Assembly: GCF_900107195.1 (NCBI RefSeq)
Contig: NZ_FNPB01000009.1
Coordinates: 96,838-160,837 of the forward strand
Length of the DNA: 64,000 nucleotides
DNA from: Halobellus clavatus
GTDB lineage: Archaea; Halobacteriota; Halobacteria; Halobacteriales; Haloferacaceae
Direction: 5' to 3'
The notes beneath the pieces were generated by a model. It was not told the DNA's origin and searched no databases. It was given only the letters and a program-made list of their open reading frames with translations. Positions 35,588-43,894 of the stretch are shown piece after piece. Each line of letters starts with the position of its first letter. The stretch's first letter is position 1. A program made the position numbers and the translations under genes.

Positions 35588-36724
35588 CTATTCGTCGAGA
35601 ACGGATTCGGCGATGATGCTCCGCATCACTTCGTTCGTGCCGTCGTAAATCTGGGCGACTTTCGACCAGCGGAGGTACTCCTCGACGCGGTACTCGTCGA
35701 TGAGACCGTAGCCGCCGTGCAACTGGATCGCGTCGCTGGCCACCTCCTCGGCTAACTGCGCGGCCAGCAGTTTCGCCATCGCCGGCTCCTCTGCGAGGTC
35801 GACGTTTTCCTCGAGATCCCGTGCCGTCTCGTAGGTGAACGTCCGAAGCGCTTCGAGCCGAGCCTCGTAGTTCGCGATGCGGTGGCGGACCGCCTGGCGG
35901 TCCTTGACCGGCTTGCCGAACGTCTCCCGTTCGGAGATGTACTCGATCGTGTGGTCGAGCGCCCCGCGCGCAGTCCCGATTGAACTCGCGGCGATCTCGA
36001 GGCGGCTCCCGTTCATCGTCCGCATCGCCTGATAGAAGCCGTCTCCCTCCTCGCCGATGCGCGCCTCGACGGGAACCCGGGCCCCGTCGAGCGTGAGTTC
36101 GCCCAGCGCCATCGCGCCCGGACCGACGTACCCTTCGACTTCCTCCCGGTGGAACCCGTCGGTTCCGGCTTCGACGACGAACGACGAGATCCCCCGGTGC
36201 GGCGGGTCGGTGTCGCTGGTCCGCGCGAACACTAAGACGGCGTCGGCGATGTGTCCGTTCCCGATGAAGATCTTCTCGCCGTCGAGGACGTACTCGTCGC
36301 CGTCCCGCCTGGCTTGGGTCTCGATGTTGGCGAAGTCGGAACCCCCACGCGGTTCGGTCATCGCCGCGCCTGTGATCATCTCGCCGTTCGTCACCGGACG
36401 AACCCACCGTTCGGCCTGCGCGTCGCTCCCGTCTTCGGCGATGATTTCGCACCCGAACATCGAGCCGGTGATCGCCTCGGCGATCCCCGGATCCGCTGCG
36501 TACAGTTCCTCGCGCACGAGCAGGCTGCCGGTGATCCCCAGCCCACCGCCGCCGTATTCGGCCGGGAGAGACGCCGTGGTCAGCCCCTCTCTGGCGGCCG
36601 CTCTGACGATGTCTGTCGGGTGAGTGCCGTTACGTTCGTGTTCGACGGCCGCAGGCTCGACTCGCTCGTCCGCGAAAGACGCGGCTCGTTCCCGGAGTTC
36701 GGACTCCGTATCGGACAACCTCAT
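35588..36724 (-). CDS. Acyl-CoA dehydrogenase
   Basis: A 378-residue FAD enzyme introducing the 2,3-double bond into an acyl-CoA. The family blocks are present: AAMTEPRGGSDFANIET (FAD and substrate contact, about residue 128), GLIDEYRVEEYLRWSKV, LHGGYG and IYDGTNEVMRSIIAE, which contains the usual active-site Glu region. It is convergent with the oxidase gene (33 bases between stops) and probably serves the same CoA-ester pathway as the ligase, hydratase and SDR. A TATA-like element lies at about 36748-36756. Confidence 0.92.
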   Translation of the reverse strand: MRLSDTESELRERAASFADERVEPAAVEHERNGTHPTDIVRAAAREGLTTASLPAEYGGGGLGITGSLLVREELYAADPGIAEAITGSMFGCEIIAEDGSDAQAERWVRPVTNGEMITGAAMTEPRGGSDFANIETQARRDGDEYVLDGEKIFIGNGHIADAVLVFARTSDTDPPHRGISSFVVEAGTDGFHREEVEGYVGPGAMALGELTLDGARVPVEARIGEEGDGFYQAMRTMNGSRLEIAASSIGTARGALDHTIEYISERETFGKPVKDRQAVRHRIANYEARLEALRTFTYETARDLEENVDLAEEPAMAKLLAAQLAEEVASDAIQLHGGYGLIDEYRVEEYLRWSKVAQIYDGTNEVMRSIIAESVLDE

Positions 36725-36794
36725 ACGAGTCTGGTTCCGTCTGCACGTAAATATAGGTATGGGGCGATCCCGTTTCAGTGGCCCCGCAGGCGAC

Positions 36795-37784
36795 TCACTC
36801 GACGTCGAGCGCGTCGGGATTCACGACGCCATCGACCGGTTCTCCCCGGAACGCAGCGGCGGCGATCTCCGAGCCGCGCCGCCGGACCCGCTCGACCGCG
36901 CCCGGCGAGTACCACGCGGCGTGGGGAGTCACGATCGTATCGGGATGGTGAAGCAACGGGTTGTCCGGTTCGGGCGGTTCGGTGGCGAGCACGTCGAGCC
37001 CGGCACCGTGGAGCGGTCCGTCGTCGAGCGCCTCCAGGAGCGCCGCTTCGTCGATCAGTTTCCCGCGCGCCGTGTTGATCAGGATCGATCCCTGGGGCAT
37101 CCGATCGAAGACCGACGCGTCGAACCGCGCTTCGGTCTCGGGCGTCAACGGGGCGTTCAGCGAGAGGACGTCGGACCCCTCAACGAGTTCGTCGAACGAG
37201 ACGGGTTCCGCTCCGGCGTCGCGGATGTCTTCGGCCGAGAGGTACGGGTCGTGCGCGACGACGTCGAAGCCGAACGCGTCGGCCTTCCGCGCCGCGACGC
37301 GAGCCTTCCGACCGAAGGCGAAGAACCCGAGCGTCTGGGTCGCGGCCGTTCCGACCGCGTCGGCCGCTCGCCAGTCCCACCCGCCGTCGGCGGTGTGGTC
37401 CTCGTACTGCGGGAGGCCGCGGCGCAGCGCAAGTGCGAGCGTCACGATGTGTTCGCCGACCTCTTCGTCGCAGTACTTCGGGACGTTTGTCACGGCGATG
37501 CCACGCTCCGTGGCCGCCTCGACGTCGACGTTATCGACCCCGGTCGCATAGCACGTGACGACGGAACACCCGGTGGCGTCCATCGCGGACGCGGGGACCG
37601 CGGCGTAGTGCGTGAGGATGATGTCGGCCGTCTCGACCTCGTCGGCGATCGCTTCTCCGGCCGTGTCGACAGTCTTGAACTCGATCGAGCCGAGTTCTGT
37701 CGCTAACGTCGATCGTTCGATCGTTACGTCCTCGAAGCCATCCGGGTCGATGTGAACGATTCGGACGGGTCTCTCTGACGTCAT
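36795..37784 (-). CDS. D-isomer-specific 2-hydroxyacid dehydrogenase, CtBP-like
   Basis: A 329-residue 2-hydroxyacid dehydrogenase. Catalytic residues are visible: Arg in INTARGKLIDE (about 230), Glu in LDVLATEPPEPDNPL and His in TPHAAWYSPGA (about 288). The nucleotide-binding loop reads LGFFAFGRKARVAARKA, so the first and last glycines of the usual GxGxxG are Ala, which is odd but also partly seen in CtBP-like archaeal relatives as I recall them. The ATG at 37784 starts the fold. It would interconvert a 2-hydroxyacid and a 2-oxoacid, and the next gene upstream encodes a 2-oxoacid decarboxylase-like enzyme on the same strand. Confidence 0.85.
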   Translation of the reverse strand: MTSERPVRIVHIDPDGFEDVTIERSTLATELGSIEFKTVDTAGEAIADEVETADIILTHYAAVPASAMDATGCSVVTCYATGVDNVDVEAATERGIAVTNVPKYCDEEVGEHIVTLALALRRGLPQYEDHTADGGWDWRAADAVGTAATQTLGFFAFGRKARVAARKADAFGFDVVAHDPYLSAEDIRDAGAEPVSFDELVEGSDVLSLNAPLTPETEARFDASVFDRMPQGSILINTARGKLIDEAALLEALDDGPLHGAGLDVLATEPPEPDNPLLHHPDTIVTPHAAWYSPGAVERVRRRGSEIAAAAFRGEPVDGVVNPDALDVE

Positions 37785-37866
37785 CACCTGTACACTCAGC
37801 AGAGGGCTACATACGTCTTTGGTCCAGAACACCCCACCCGTCGACGCAATGTGGCCCGTTCCCGCC

Positions 37867-39549
37867 TCAGTCGCGGACGGGAACGTCGACGACCGCCGGG
37901 CCCGCATCGTCAACCGCGGCTGTCAGCGTCTGTGACAGGTCGGCCGCGTCGTCGACGCGGAACCCGCCCGCGCCGTGGCTCTCAGCGTTCGCCGCCAGAT
38001 CGACAGCCGGGTCGAAATCCATCCCGACGTACTCGTGGTCTTCGTCGGCTCCGCCGTAGATGTCGAGCATTCCGTCTTTCAGAATCCGGTAGTTCCGGTT
38101 GTTCGGCACGACCACGGTCAAATCGAGGTCGTACCGGGCCGCGCTGTAGAGCGACTGCGGGTAGTAGAGGTACGACCCGTCACCGACGAATCCGACGACG
38201 GAGCGGTCGTCGCCGCCCTCTCTGTGTGCGACTGCCGCGCCCACCGTCGCGGGGAGACTGTACCCCAGCCCGCCGTTCTTGTTCGAGAGGAACTGTTCGG
38301 GACCCGGCTGGAACCGAGAGAGCAGAGCGAACTTGCTGGTGTTGCTCTCGTTGACCAGGAATCCGTCCGGGGCGACCTCGGTGATCGTCTCCGCCAGCAG
38401 TTCCTTCGAGATCTCCCCGTCGGAGGGGGTTTCGGTCTCGACACCGAGGAACGACGCGGCCTCCGAGCGCCGGGCTGCGAGGTCCTGCGTGCGCTGGCGG
38501 CGACGCGCCTCCGAGACCGCCACCGAGTCGGCGATCTCCCGCATCACCGACCCCAGGTCGCCGACGATGGCGATGTCTGCGGGATCGTTCTTCGCGATGT
38601 CGGCGTCGTCGACGTCGATGTCCACGATGGTTGCATCCGACGGCACGTAGGGCTCGTCGTACGGGATGTACGGCGTGTTCGACGTACACCCCACGAACAC
38701 CAGACTGTCGGCGTCGAACGCCGCGCGGCCCATATCCGGATCCGGGGTGAGATACGAGACCCACTGCTCGTGTTCGGGCGGGAAGTTCACCTCACAGGTG
38801 TTCATCTCGCTGTACACGGCACACCCGGTCGCCTCGGCCAGACTGACGGCCGCCTCGATCGCACCGGGGCCCGCTCGCGCCACCCGATCGCCGAGGACCA
38901 ACACCGGATCGTCACCGCGCTCCAGCGCGGCCGCCGCGGCGTCGATCTGCGATTTGTCGCCGCGTCCGGGCGCGGGTATCGCGCCCAGCCGCTCCGGTTC
39001 GGCCGTCGTCTCGGCGTTCATCACGTCCATCGGCAGTCCGAGGAACACCGGGCCCATCGGTGGCGTCAGCGCCGTCTTGACCGCGCGTCTGACCATCGTC
39101 GGCACGTTCGAGACGTCGCTGATTTCGGCGCTCAGTTTGCAGTACTCGTCGACCATCCCGGCGAGTTCGCCCGAGAGGATCGGCTCCTCGTGCTGGAAGT
39201 CAGTGCTGTGGTTGCCCGCCGTGACGAGGAGTGGCGCCCCGGACCACGAGGCGTTCTGCACGTTTCCGAGTCCGTGCGCCAGCCCCGGTGCGACGTGGAG
39301 ATTCACCACACCGAGCGGCGTGACCGACGGATCGTAGTGCGCGTGATATCGTCGCACGCTCGCGTACCCGCCCGCCATCCCGACCGCGATGTCTTCGTGT
39401 AAGCCGAGCACGTACGTGAGATCGGACTCCGCGACCGCACGCATAATAGGTAACTCCGTCGTGCCGGGGTTACCGAAGAGGTGTGTGACGCCGTACGACT
39501 CCAACGCGTTCAAGAGCAACTCGGCTCCTGTCGTGGGTTCTGATTGCAT
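37867..39549 (-). CDS. ThDP-dependent enzyme, benzoylformate-decarboxylase-like
   Basis: A 560-residue thiamine-diphosphate enzyme of the acetolactate synthase/benzoylformate decarboxylase superfamily. The N-terminal Pyr domain has GVTHLFGNPGTTELP with the catalytic Glu in LGLHEDIAVGMAGGYA (about residue 50). NLHVAPGLAHGLGNVQNASW is the region that in benzoylformate decarboxylase carries an active-site His. The C-terminal PP domain has the ThDP motif GDGSYLYYPQSLYSAARYDL ... NNRNY. The ATG at 39549 is preferred over a TTG six codons upstream. Decarboxylation of a 2-oxoacid to an aldehyde is the likely reaction. Confidence 0.87.
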   Translation of the reverse strand: MQSEPTTGAELLLNALESYGVTHLFGNPGTTELPIMRAVAESDLTYVLGLHEDIAVGMAGGYASVRRYHAHYDPSVTPLGVVNLHVAPGLAHGLGNVQNASWSGAPLLVTAGNHSTDFQHEEPILSGELAGMVDEYCKLSAEISDVSNVPTMVRRAVKTALTPPMGPVFLGLPMDVMNAETTAEPERLGAIPAPGRGDKSQIDAAAAALERGDDPVLVLGDRVARAGPGAIEAAVSLAEATGCAVYSEMNTCEVNFPPEHEQWVSYLTPDPDMGRAAFDADSLVFVGCTSNTPYIPYDEPYVPSDATIVDIDVDDADIAKNDPADIAIVGDLGSVMREIADSVAVSEARRRQRTQDLAARRSEAASFLGVETETPSDGEISKELLAETITEVAPDGFLVNESNTSKFALLSRFQPGPEQFLSNKNGGLGYSLPATVGAAVAHREGGDDRSVVGFVGDGSYLYYPQSLYSAARYDLDLTVVVPNNRNYRILKDGMLDIYGGADEDHEYVGMDFDPAVDLAANAESHGAGGFRVDDAADLSQTLTAAVDDAGPAVVDVPVRD

Positions 39550-39711
39550 GGTTTGTGTCAACAGCAATCAACAGCCTGTGCTCCACTGACAAAAATAGTC
39601 TGATCCGGCAGGACGAGCCCGAATTGAGGACGTCAGGCCGCCGAGCGCGTCGCTGGCGGGAAATCCGGCCGGTCACAACACTTTTCATCCGCATTCAACA
39701 ATTCGTAGGTA

Positions 39712-40842
39712 ATGACACAGAATCTCAAACAACAGTCGCTGACGTCGGTCGACGAACTCGAGACGATCGTCGACGCCGACGCTCACGCCCAGGCGTCGTG
39801 GGACGACATCATATCGCACCTCGACGACGGACACGAGCGCTTCGAGCGGTTCTTCGAGCGCTCGCCCGCGCCGGGGAGCGAGATGAATCTGTATCACTCG
39901 CCGACGCCGACGTACCTCTACGAGGATATGAAAGAGCGAGACGACGGGAGCACCGGGCTCTACGAGGATGCCGGGCTCGAAGACACTGCGGCGGTGACAG
40001 CGCGGATCGGCGTCGACAAGGGAGTCGTGAACCCGACGCTCATCCTCAATCTGAACTTCGTCCGGGAACGCGACTACGCCGTCGCGATTATGCAGGGCTA
40101 CAACGACTGGCTGGTCTCGGAACTGGACGAGTACGACAACATGGTGGGCAACCTCATCGTCGCGGCCCAGGATCCCCACCGCTCTGCGGAAGAGATCGAC
40201 CGACTGGCGGACGAAGACGACATCGCCGGGGTCCAACTCCTCGGGACGGCGCTCGTTCCCCCCGCGGGTCACCCATCATACGACCCCATCTACGAGGCGG
40301 CCGAAGCGAACGGGCTGCCGATCAGTATGCACACGAGCGGCGCCGGTATGAAGCCGTTCCCGGAGCAGTCCTTCTGGGCGGAGACGTACGCCGAGGACCA
40401 CGTCACCCAGCACCCGTTCGCGCACATCGCGAACGCGACGTCAGTCCTGCTCAACGGCGTCCCCGAGCGGTATCCGGACCTGAGGTTCGTGTTCCAGGAG
40501 GCGGGAATCGGCTACGTGCCGTATCTCATCGGTCGCCTGGACACGGCCTATCACGAGTTCCCCTCGGAGGTGCCGGCGCTCTCGGCACCCCCGAGCGAGT
40601 ACGTCTCCGATACGTTCTACTGGTGCACGCAACCGCTGGGGCACACCGCGGAGACCCCCCGACACCTGGCGTGGCTCGTCGAACTCGTCGGACCGGAGAA
40701 CCTGCTGTTCGCCGCGGACGCGCCGCATCCCGACTTCGACACCCCCGAGGAACTCTTCGACCGGGTCCGTGCGTACTTCAGCGCCGACGAGGTGGCCGCA
40801 ATGATGGGCGAGAACGCCGTCGAGGTGTACGACATCGAATGA
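39712..40842 (+). CDS. Amidohydrolase-family (PF04909-type) protein, metal site apparently present
   Basis: A 376-residue TIM-barrel protein of the ACMSD/amidohydrolase-2 type, a family of decarboxylases and hydrolases on small (often aromatic) acids. Candidate metal ligands are D23-x-H25 (VDADAHAQ), H207 (PISMHTSG) and D336 (LFAADAPH); QHPFAHI and FVFQEAGIGYVP are further family blocks. TATA-like ACTTTTCAT at 39680-39688 precedes a leaderless start. The stop overlaps the Rieske gene by 4 bases. A paralogue at 41337 lacks several of these residues. The compound acted on is unknown. Confidence 0.85.
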   Translation: MTQNLKQQSLTSVDELETIVDADAHAQASWDDIISHLDDGHERFERFFERSPAPGSEMNLYHSPTPTYLYEDMKERDDGSTGLYEDAGLEDTAAVTARIGVDKGVVNPTLILNLNFVRERDYAVAIMQGYNDWLVSELDEYDNMVGNLIVAAQDPHRSAEEIDRLADEDDIAGVQLLGTALVPPAGHPSYDPIYEAAEANGLPISMHTSGAGMKPFPEQSFWAETYAEDHVTQHPFAHIANATSVLLNGVPERYPDLRFVFQEAGIGYVPYLIGRLDTAYHEFPSEVPALSAPPSEYVSDTFYWCTQPLGHTAETPRHLAWLVELVGPENLLFAADAPHPDFDTPEELFDRVRAYFSADEVAAMMGENAVEVYDIE

Positions 40843-41198
40843 CCGAACGGTACGCGATCGCAGACGTCGACGAGTTCGACGGGGACGGCTCGCGAGTGAT
40901 CTCCGAGGTGGAAGGCCAGGAGATCGCCGTGTTCCGACACGAGGGCGAGTACTACGCACTCGCAAATTTCTGTATCCACCAGGCCGGCCCGCTGTGTGAA
41001 GGAGCACTCAGCGGGAGCATCTCCACGGACGAGGACGGCTGGGACTGGGTGTACGACGACGAAGAGCGATACATCGTCTGCCCCTGGCACGGATGGATGT
41101 TCGACATCGAGACCGGCCGGAGTCCCAAGGACGAGCGGTACGCCGTCCCGACGTACGACGCCGTCGTCGAGAACGGCACGGTCTACGCGGTTCGCTGA
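40839..41198 (+). CDS. Rieske [2Fe-2S] ferredoxin with a long inter-motif insertion
   Basis: A 119-residue soluble Rieske protein. The cluster ligands are C45-x-H47 (CIHQAGPLCEG) and C81-x-x-H84 (CPWHGWMFD). The 33 residues between H47 and C81 are about twice the usual 15-17, the extra part being the acidic SGSISTDEDGWDWVYDDEER. It starts inside the stop codon of the amidohydrolase gene (ATGA overlap), so they are co-translated. It would carry single electrons, for instance to an oxygenase, but no Rieske oxygenase large subunit is present in the window. Confidence 0.9.
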   Translation: MTERYAIADVDEFDGDGSRVISEVEGQEIAVFRHEGEYYALANFCIHQAGPLCEGALSGSISTDEDGWDWVYDDEERYIVCPWHGWMFDIETGRSPKDERYAVPTYDAVVENGTVYAVR

Positions 41199-41336
41199 CC
41201 GACGGCGACACCCCGGCGGTGACCGTCGTACTCTTTTCTTCTGGGTAGGGTCGGCTCGACGGTCGTCGAGCGAGGTGGCAGGAAGCACCTCCGAACCCGC
41301 GATACTATTATGTAGCACGGATGGCAACGCGGAGAT

Positions 41337-42473
41337 ATGTTGGACAACGCACTGCAGGTCCCCGAAGCGGATCGACTCGGGAGCGTCGAGGACCTCGATC
41401 GGATCGTCGATGCCGACGCGCAGGTACAGGAGACGCCCGAGGCGCTGTTAGAGCATATGGACGACTCCTCCGGCGCGCGCCGGGTCATCTCGCTCACCGA
41501 ACTGCGCCACGATATGATCTACGCCGGGCCGTCCAGTTATCCGCTCTATGAGTACAAGCGGACCGACGGCGACGACGGCCCCGTCGCTGAGGACGACGTG
41601 AGCGAGACGATCGGGGCCGCCGAGGTCGCCGAGCGGGCCACCGAGGCCGGGATCGACGATGGGGTCGTCAACCCGACTCTGAATCTGGGGCTCTCGGAGG
41701 TGAACAACGACCGCTTCGCGGTCGCGCTGGCGAGTGCGTACAACGACTGGCTGCTCTCGCAGCTCGACGACTGTCCGAACCTCGTCGGGAACGCCGTCGT
41801 CGCCCCCCAGCATCCGGAGCGGGCAGCCGAAGAGATCGACAGAGTCGCCGACGAGGACGACATCGTCGGGATCCAACTGCCCGCGAGCGGCCTCATGCCG
41901 CCGCCGGGGCACCGCCAGTACGAACCGCTGTACGACGCTGCCGAGTCGAACGACCTCCCGATCGCGATGAAGTCGACCGTCGGGAACAAGAGTTTCGGAC
42001 AGCAGTACTGGTGGGCGCAGTCGTTCCCGGAGGACTTCGTCTATCAGCACGGCTTCGTCCAGATGCGCAATCTCACGTCGATCCTCTTCGAGGGCATTCC
42101 CGAGCAGTACGACATCGACTTCGTGATCCAGGGAGCGGGGATCGGGTTCGTCCCGTTCTTCACGCACCGACTCGACGATCACTATCTCGAACTCGGATAC
42201 GAGATCCCCGCGCTCTCACAACTCCCGAGCGCGTACCTCTCGGAGTCGTTCTACTGGACGACCAACCCGATGAACCAACCCGCCGGGGGGGACCCGCAGT
42301 TCGCGGCAATGGTGAATATGATCGGTCCCGAGAACGTCCTGTTCGGGTCGGACCTGCCACACGGAGTCACCGACCTGCCCGAGACGGTCGTCGATCGGCT
42401 GGCGGATACGGTCACCGCTGGGGAACTCGCGGCCGTGATGGCTGAGAACACCGAGCGCGTCTACGGGCTGTAA
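41337..42473 (+). CDS. Amidohydrolase-family paralogue lacking key metal-ligand positions
   Basis: A 378-residue paralogue of the protein at 39712, alignable over the whole length (SVEDLDRIVDADAQVQ, NPTLNLGLSEVNNDRFAVALASAYNDWLLSQLDD and so on). The positions of the first protein's H25 and H207 are Q29 (VDADAQVQ) and K212 (PIAMKSTVG), and FQEAGIG has become IQGAGIG. D339 (LFGSDLPHG) is kept. It may be a non-catalytic partner or use different chemistry. TACTATTATG (41303-41312) is a good TATA element, so it has a promoter of its own. Confidence 0.83.
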   Translation: MLDNALQVPEADRLGSVEDLDRIVDADAQVQETPEALLEHMDDSSGARRVISLTELRHDMIYAGPSSYPLYEYKRTDGDDGPVAEDDVSETIGAAEVAERATEAGIDDGVVNPTLNLGLSEVNNDRFAVALASAYNDWLLSQLDDCPNLVGNAVVAPQHPERAAEEIDRVADEDDIVGIQLPASGLMPPPGHRQYEPLYDAAESNDLPIAMKSTVGNKSFGQQYWWAQSFPEDFVYQHGFVQMRNLTSILFEGIPEQYDIDFVIQGAGIGFVPFFTHRLDDHYLELGYEIPALSQLPSAYLSESFYWTTNPMNQPAGGDPQFAAMVNMIGPENVLFGSDLPHGVTDLPETVVDRLADTVTAGELAAVMAENTERVYGL

Positions 42474-42480
42474 GCGCCGG

Positions 42481-42870
42481 TCACTCGGAGACGGCATCGG
42501 TGACGGCGGCCTCGAATGCCGCCGCCGTGATCTCGTATCGCGTGTTACCCGCCTCGGTGCGCGTCCGCGCGACGGAATCGACCGCCTCGCCGTCGACGAG
42601 AATCTCCCACGCACCCCCCTCTTGGGGGTCGACCGCACGGATCCGAATGTCGACGTCGTGTGTCGATTCTAACCGCTTGATGAGTTCCGTCGTGACCGTC
42701 CCGTCGGAGAGTCGCGGCGGCCGGTAGGGGCGCATCTCGTGGTGCTGGAACTCCTCAACGTTGCGTCTCCACCACTCGGGGAAGGCCTCGAGGTCGACAT
42801 CGGCGTACGGCGCGTCCTCGTCGTACCCGGGAGGCAGATTCGCCGGCCGGGGAGCGTCGTCCTCTGTCAT
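42481..42870 (-). CDS. Small uncharacterised protein beside the amidohydrolases
   Basis: A 129-residue acidic protein with no known fold assignment. The N-terminal half is Pro/Asp-rich (NLPPGYDEDAPYADVDLEAF), then HHEMRPYRPPRLSDG. The second half looks like a compact alpha/beta domain: TTELIKRLESTHDVDIRIRAV, WEILVDGEAVDSVARTRTEA and TRYEITAAAFEAAV. From memory, short proteins with a similar DGxxVxxVxRxRxxxGxTRY string occur beside amidohydrolase and Rieske genes elsewhere; this needs a search. It is convergent with the second amidohydrolase, 7 bases between the stops. Confidence 0.65.
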   Translation of the reverse strand: MTEDDAPRPANLPPGYDEDAPYADVDLEAFPEWWRRNVEEFQHHEMRPYRPPRLSDGTVTTELIKRLESTHDVDIRIRAVDPQEGGAWEILVDGEAVDSVARTRTEAGNTRYEITAAAFEAAVTDAVSE

Positions 42871-42916
42871 TGATAGAAGGTCCCGGCCGGATCGTAATAA
42901 CGCTACCCCGACCGAC

Positions 42917-43804
42917 TCACACAGCGGTGATCCCCGCACCCACGACAGTCAGCACCGCGCTGGCGACGGTTCGCGCGGTGATCGTCTCGACGTCTGTCAA
43001 GAAGACCGCCGCCAGCGCAGTCGTGAACAGCGGTGACGTACTCACGAGCGGCGCGACGATCACGACCGGGCCGTTCGCGAGGGCGGTGAACATCGTGAAG
43101 ACGGCCACCGCATTGGCCAGTCCGGAGCAGACGAAGTACGCGTCCGAGCGATCGGGCGTCCCCAGCGCGTTCCGATGGTACCCGAGGGTGTGACCGACGA
43201 TGAACGGCAGCGCACTCGTGAGGTTGATCGCCGCGGCTTCCAGGGGAGTCGCGGTCGACGTCTGAAACCCGAAGCGGTTCACCACGTTGCTGATCGCCGC
43301 AAACACCGCCGCGGCCAACGGAAACAGCAGCGCCTTCGAGAGCCGAAACTCGAGGTTCGATCCGCCAGACAGCGACAGCAACCCGACGCCGAGCACGATC
43401 AGGACGACGCCCACGCCGGTCACCGACGTCAGCCGTTCGCCGAGTACGGCTGCCGCCAGGAGTGTGGCAAAGAGCGGTTGCGTGTAGAACAGGACGTTGC
43501 CGACGCTGGCGCCGACCAATCTGATCCCCCGGAACCACGATAGCCACGCGAGCGACGTGCCGATGACGCCCGAGACGGCGAAGACGGTGATGTCCACCGC
43601 GGGCAATCGGGCCACGGACGCCTGACCAGCGCCCCGCACGAGCAGAGCGGCCCAGAACACCGCCGCGCCGACGACGAGGACGATGAGCGTCGCTCGATGC
43701 GGCCGCCCACCTCGTTCCATCCCGAGTTTCGAGAAGATCGGTCCCACTCCCCAGAACGCACCCGAGACGAGCGACAGGGCGACAACGACGGGAGTGGCTG
43801 ACAT
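42917..43804 (-). CDS. EamA/DMT-superfamily membrane transporter
   Basis: A 295-residue integral membrane protein with about ten hydrophobic segments in two EamA repeats (for example VVALSLVSGAFWGVGPIFSKLG near the N-terminus and NAVAVFTMFTALANGPVVIVAPLVS in the second half). Members export amino acids or other metabolites. It is divergent from an aldehyde dehydrogenase gene, and GACAAAAAC occurs twice in the 90 bases between them. Direction of transport and substrate are unknown. Confidence 0.87.
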   Translation of the reverse strand: MSATPVVVALSLVSGAFWGVGPIFSKLGMERGGRPHRATLIVLVVGAAVFWAALLVRGAGQASVARLPAVDITVFAVSGVIGTSLAWLSWFRGIRLVGASVGNVLFYTQPLFATLLAAAVLGERLTSVTGVGVVLIVLGVGLLSLSGGSNLEFRLSKALLFPLAAAVFAAISNVVNRFGFQTSTATPLEAAAINLTSALPFIVGHTLGYHRNALGTPDRSDAYFVCSGLANAVAVFTMFTALANGPVVIVAPLVSTSPLFTTALAAVFLTDVETITARTVASAVLTVVGAGITAV

Positions 43805-43894
43805 CCTTACCTGAAGACAGAGGTCCCGGGGTGGACAAAAACGTTCCGCGGTGGCGACAAAAACTTATGACAGTGTGTCCCACATTGCAGGCCG

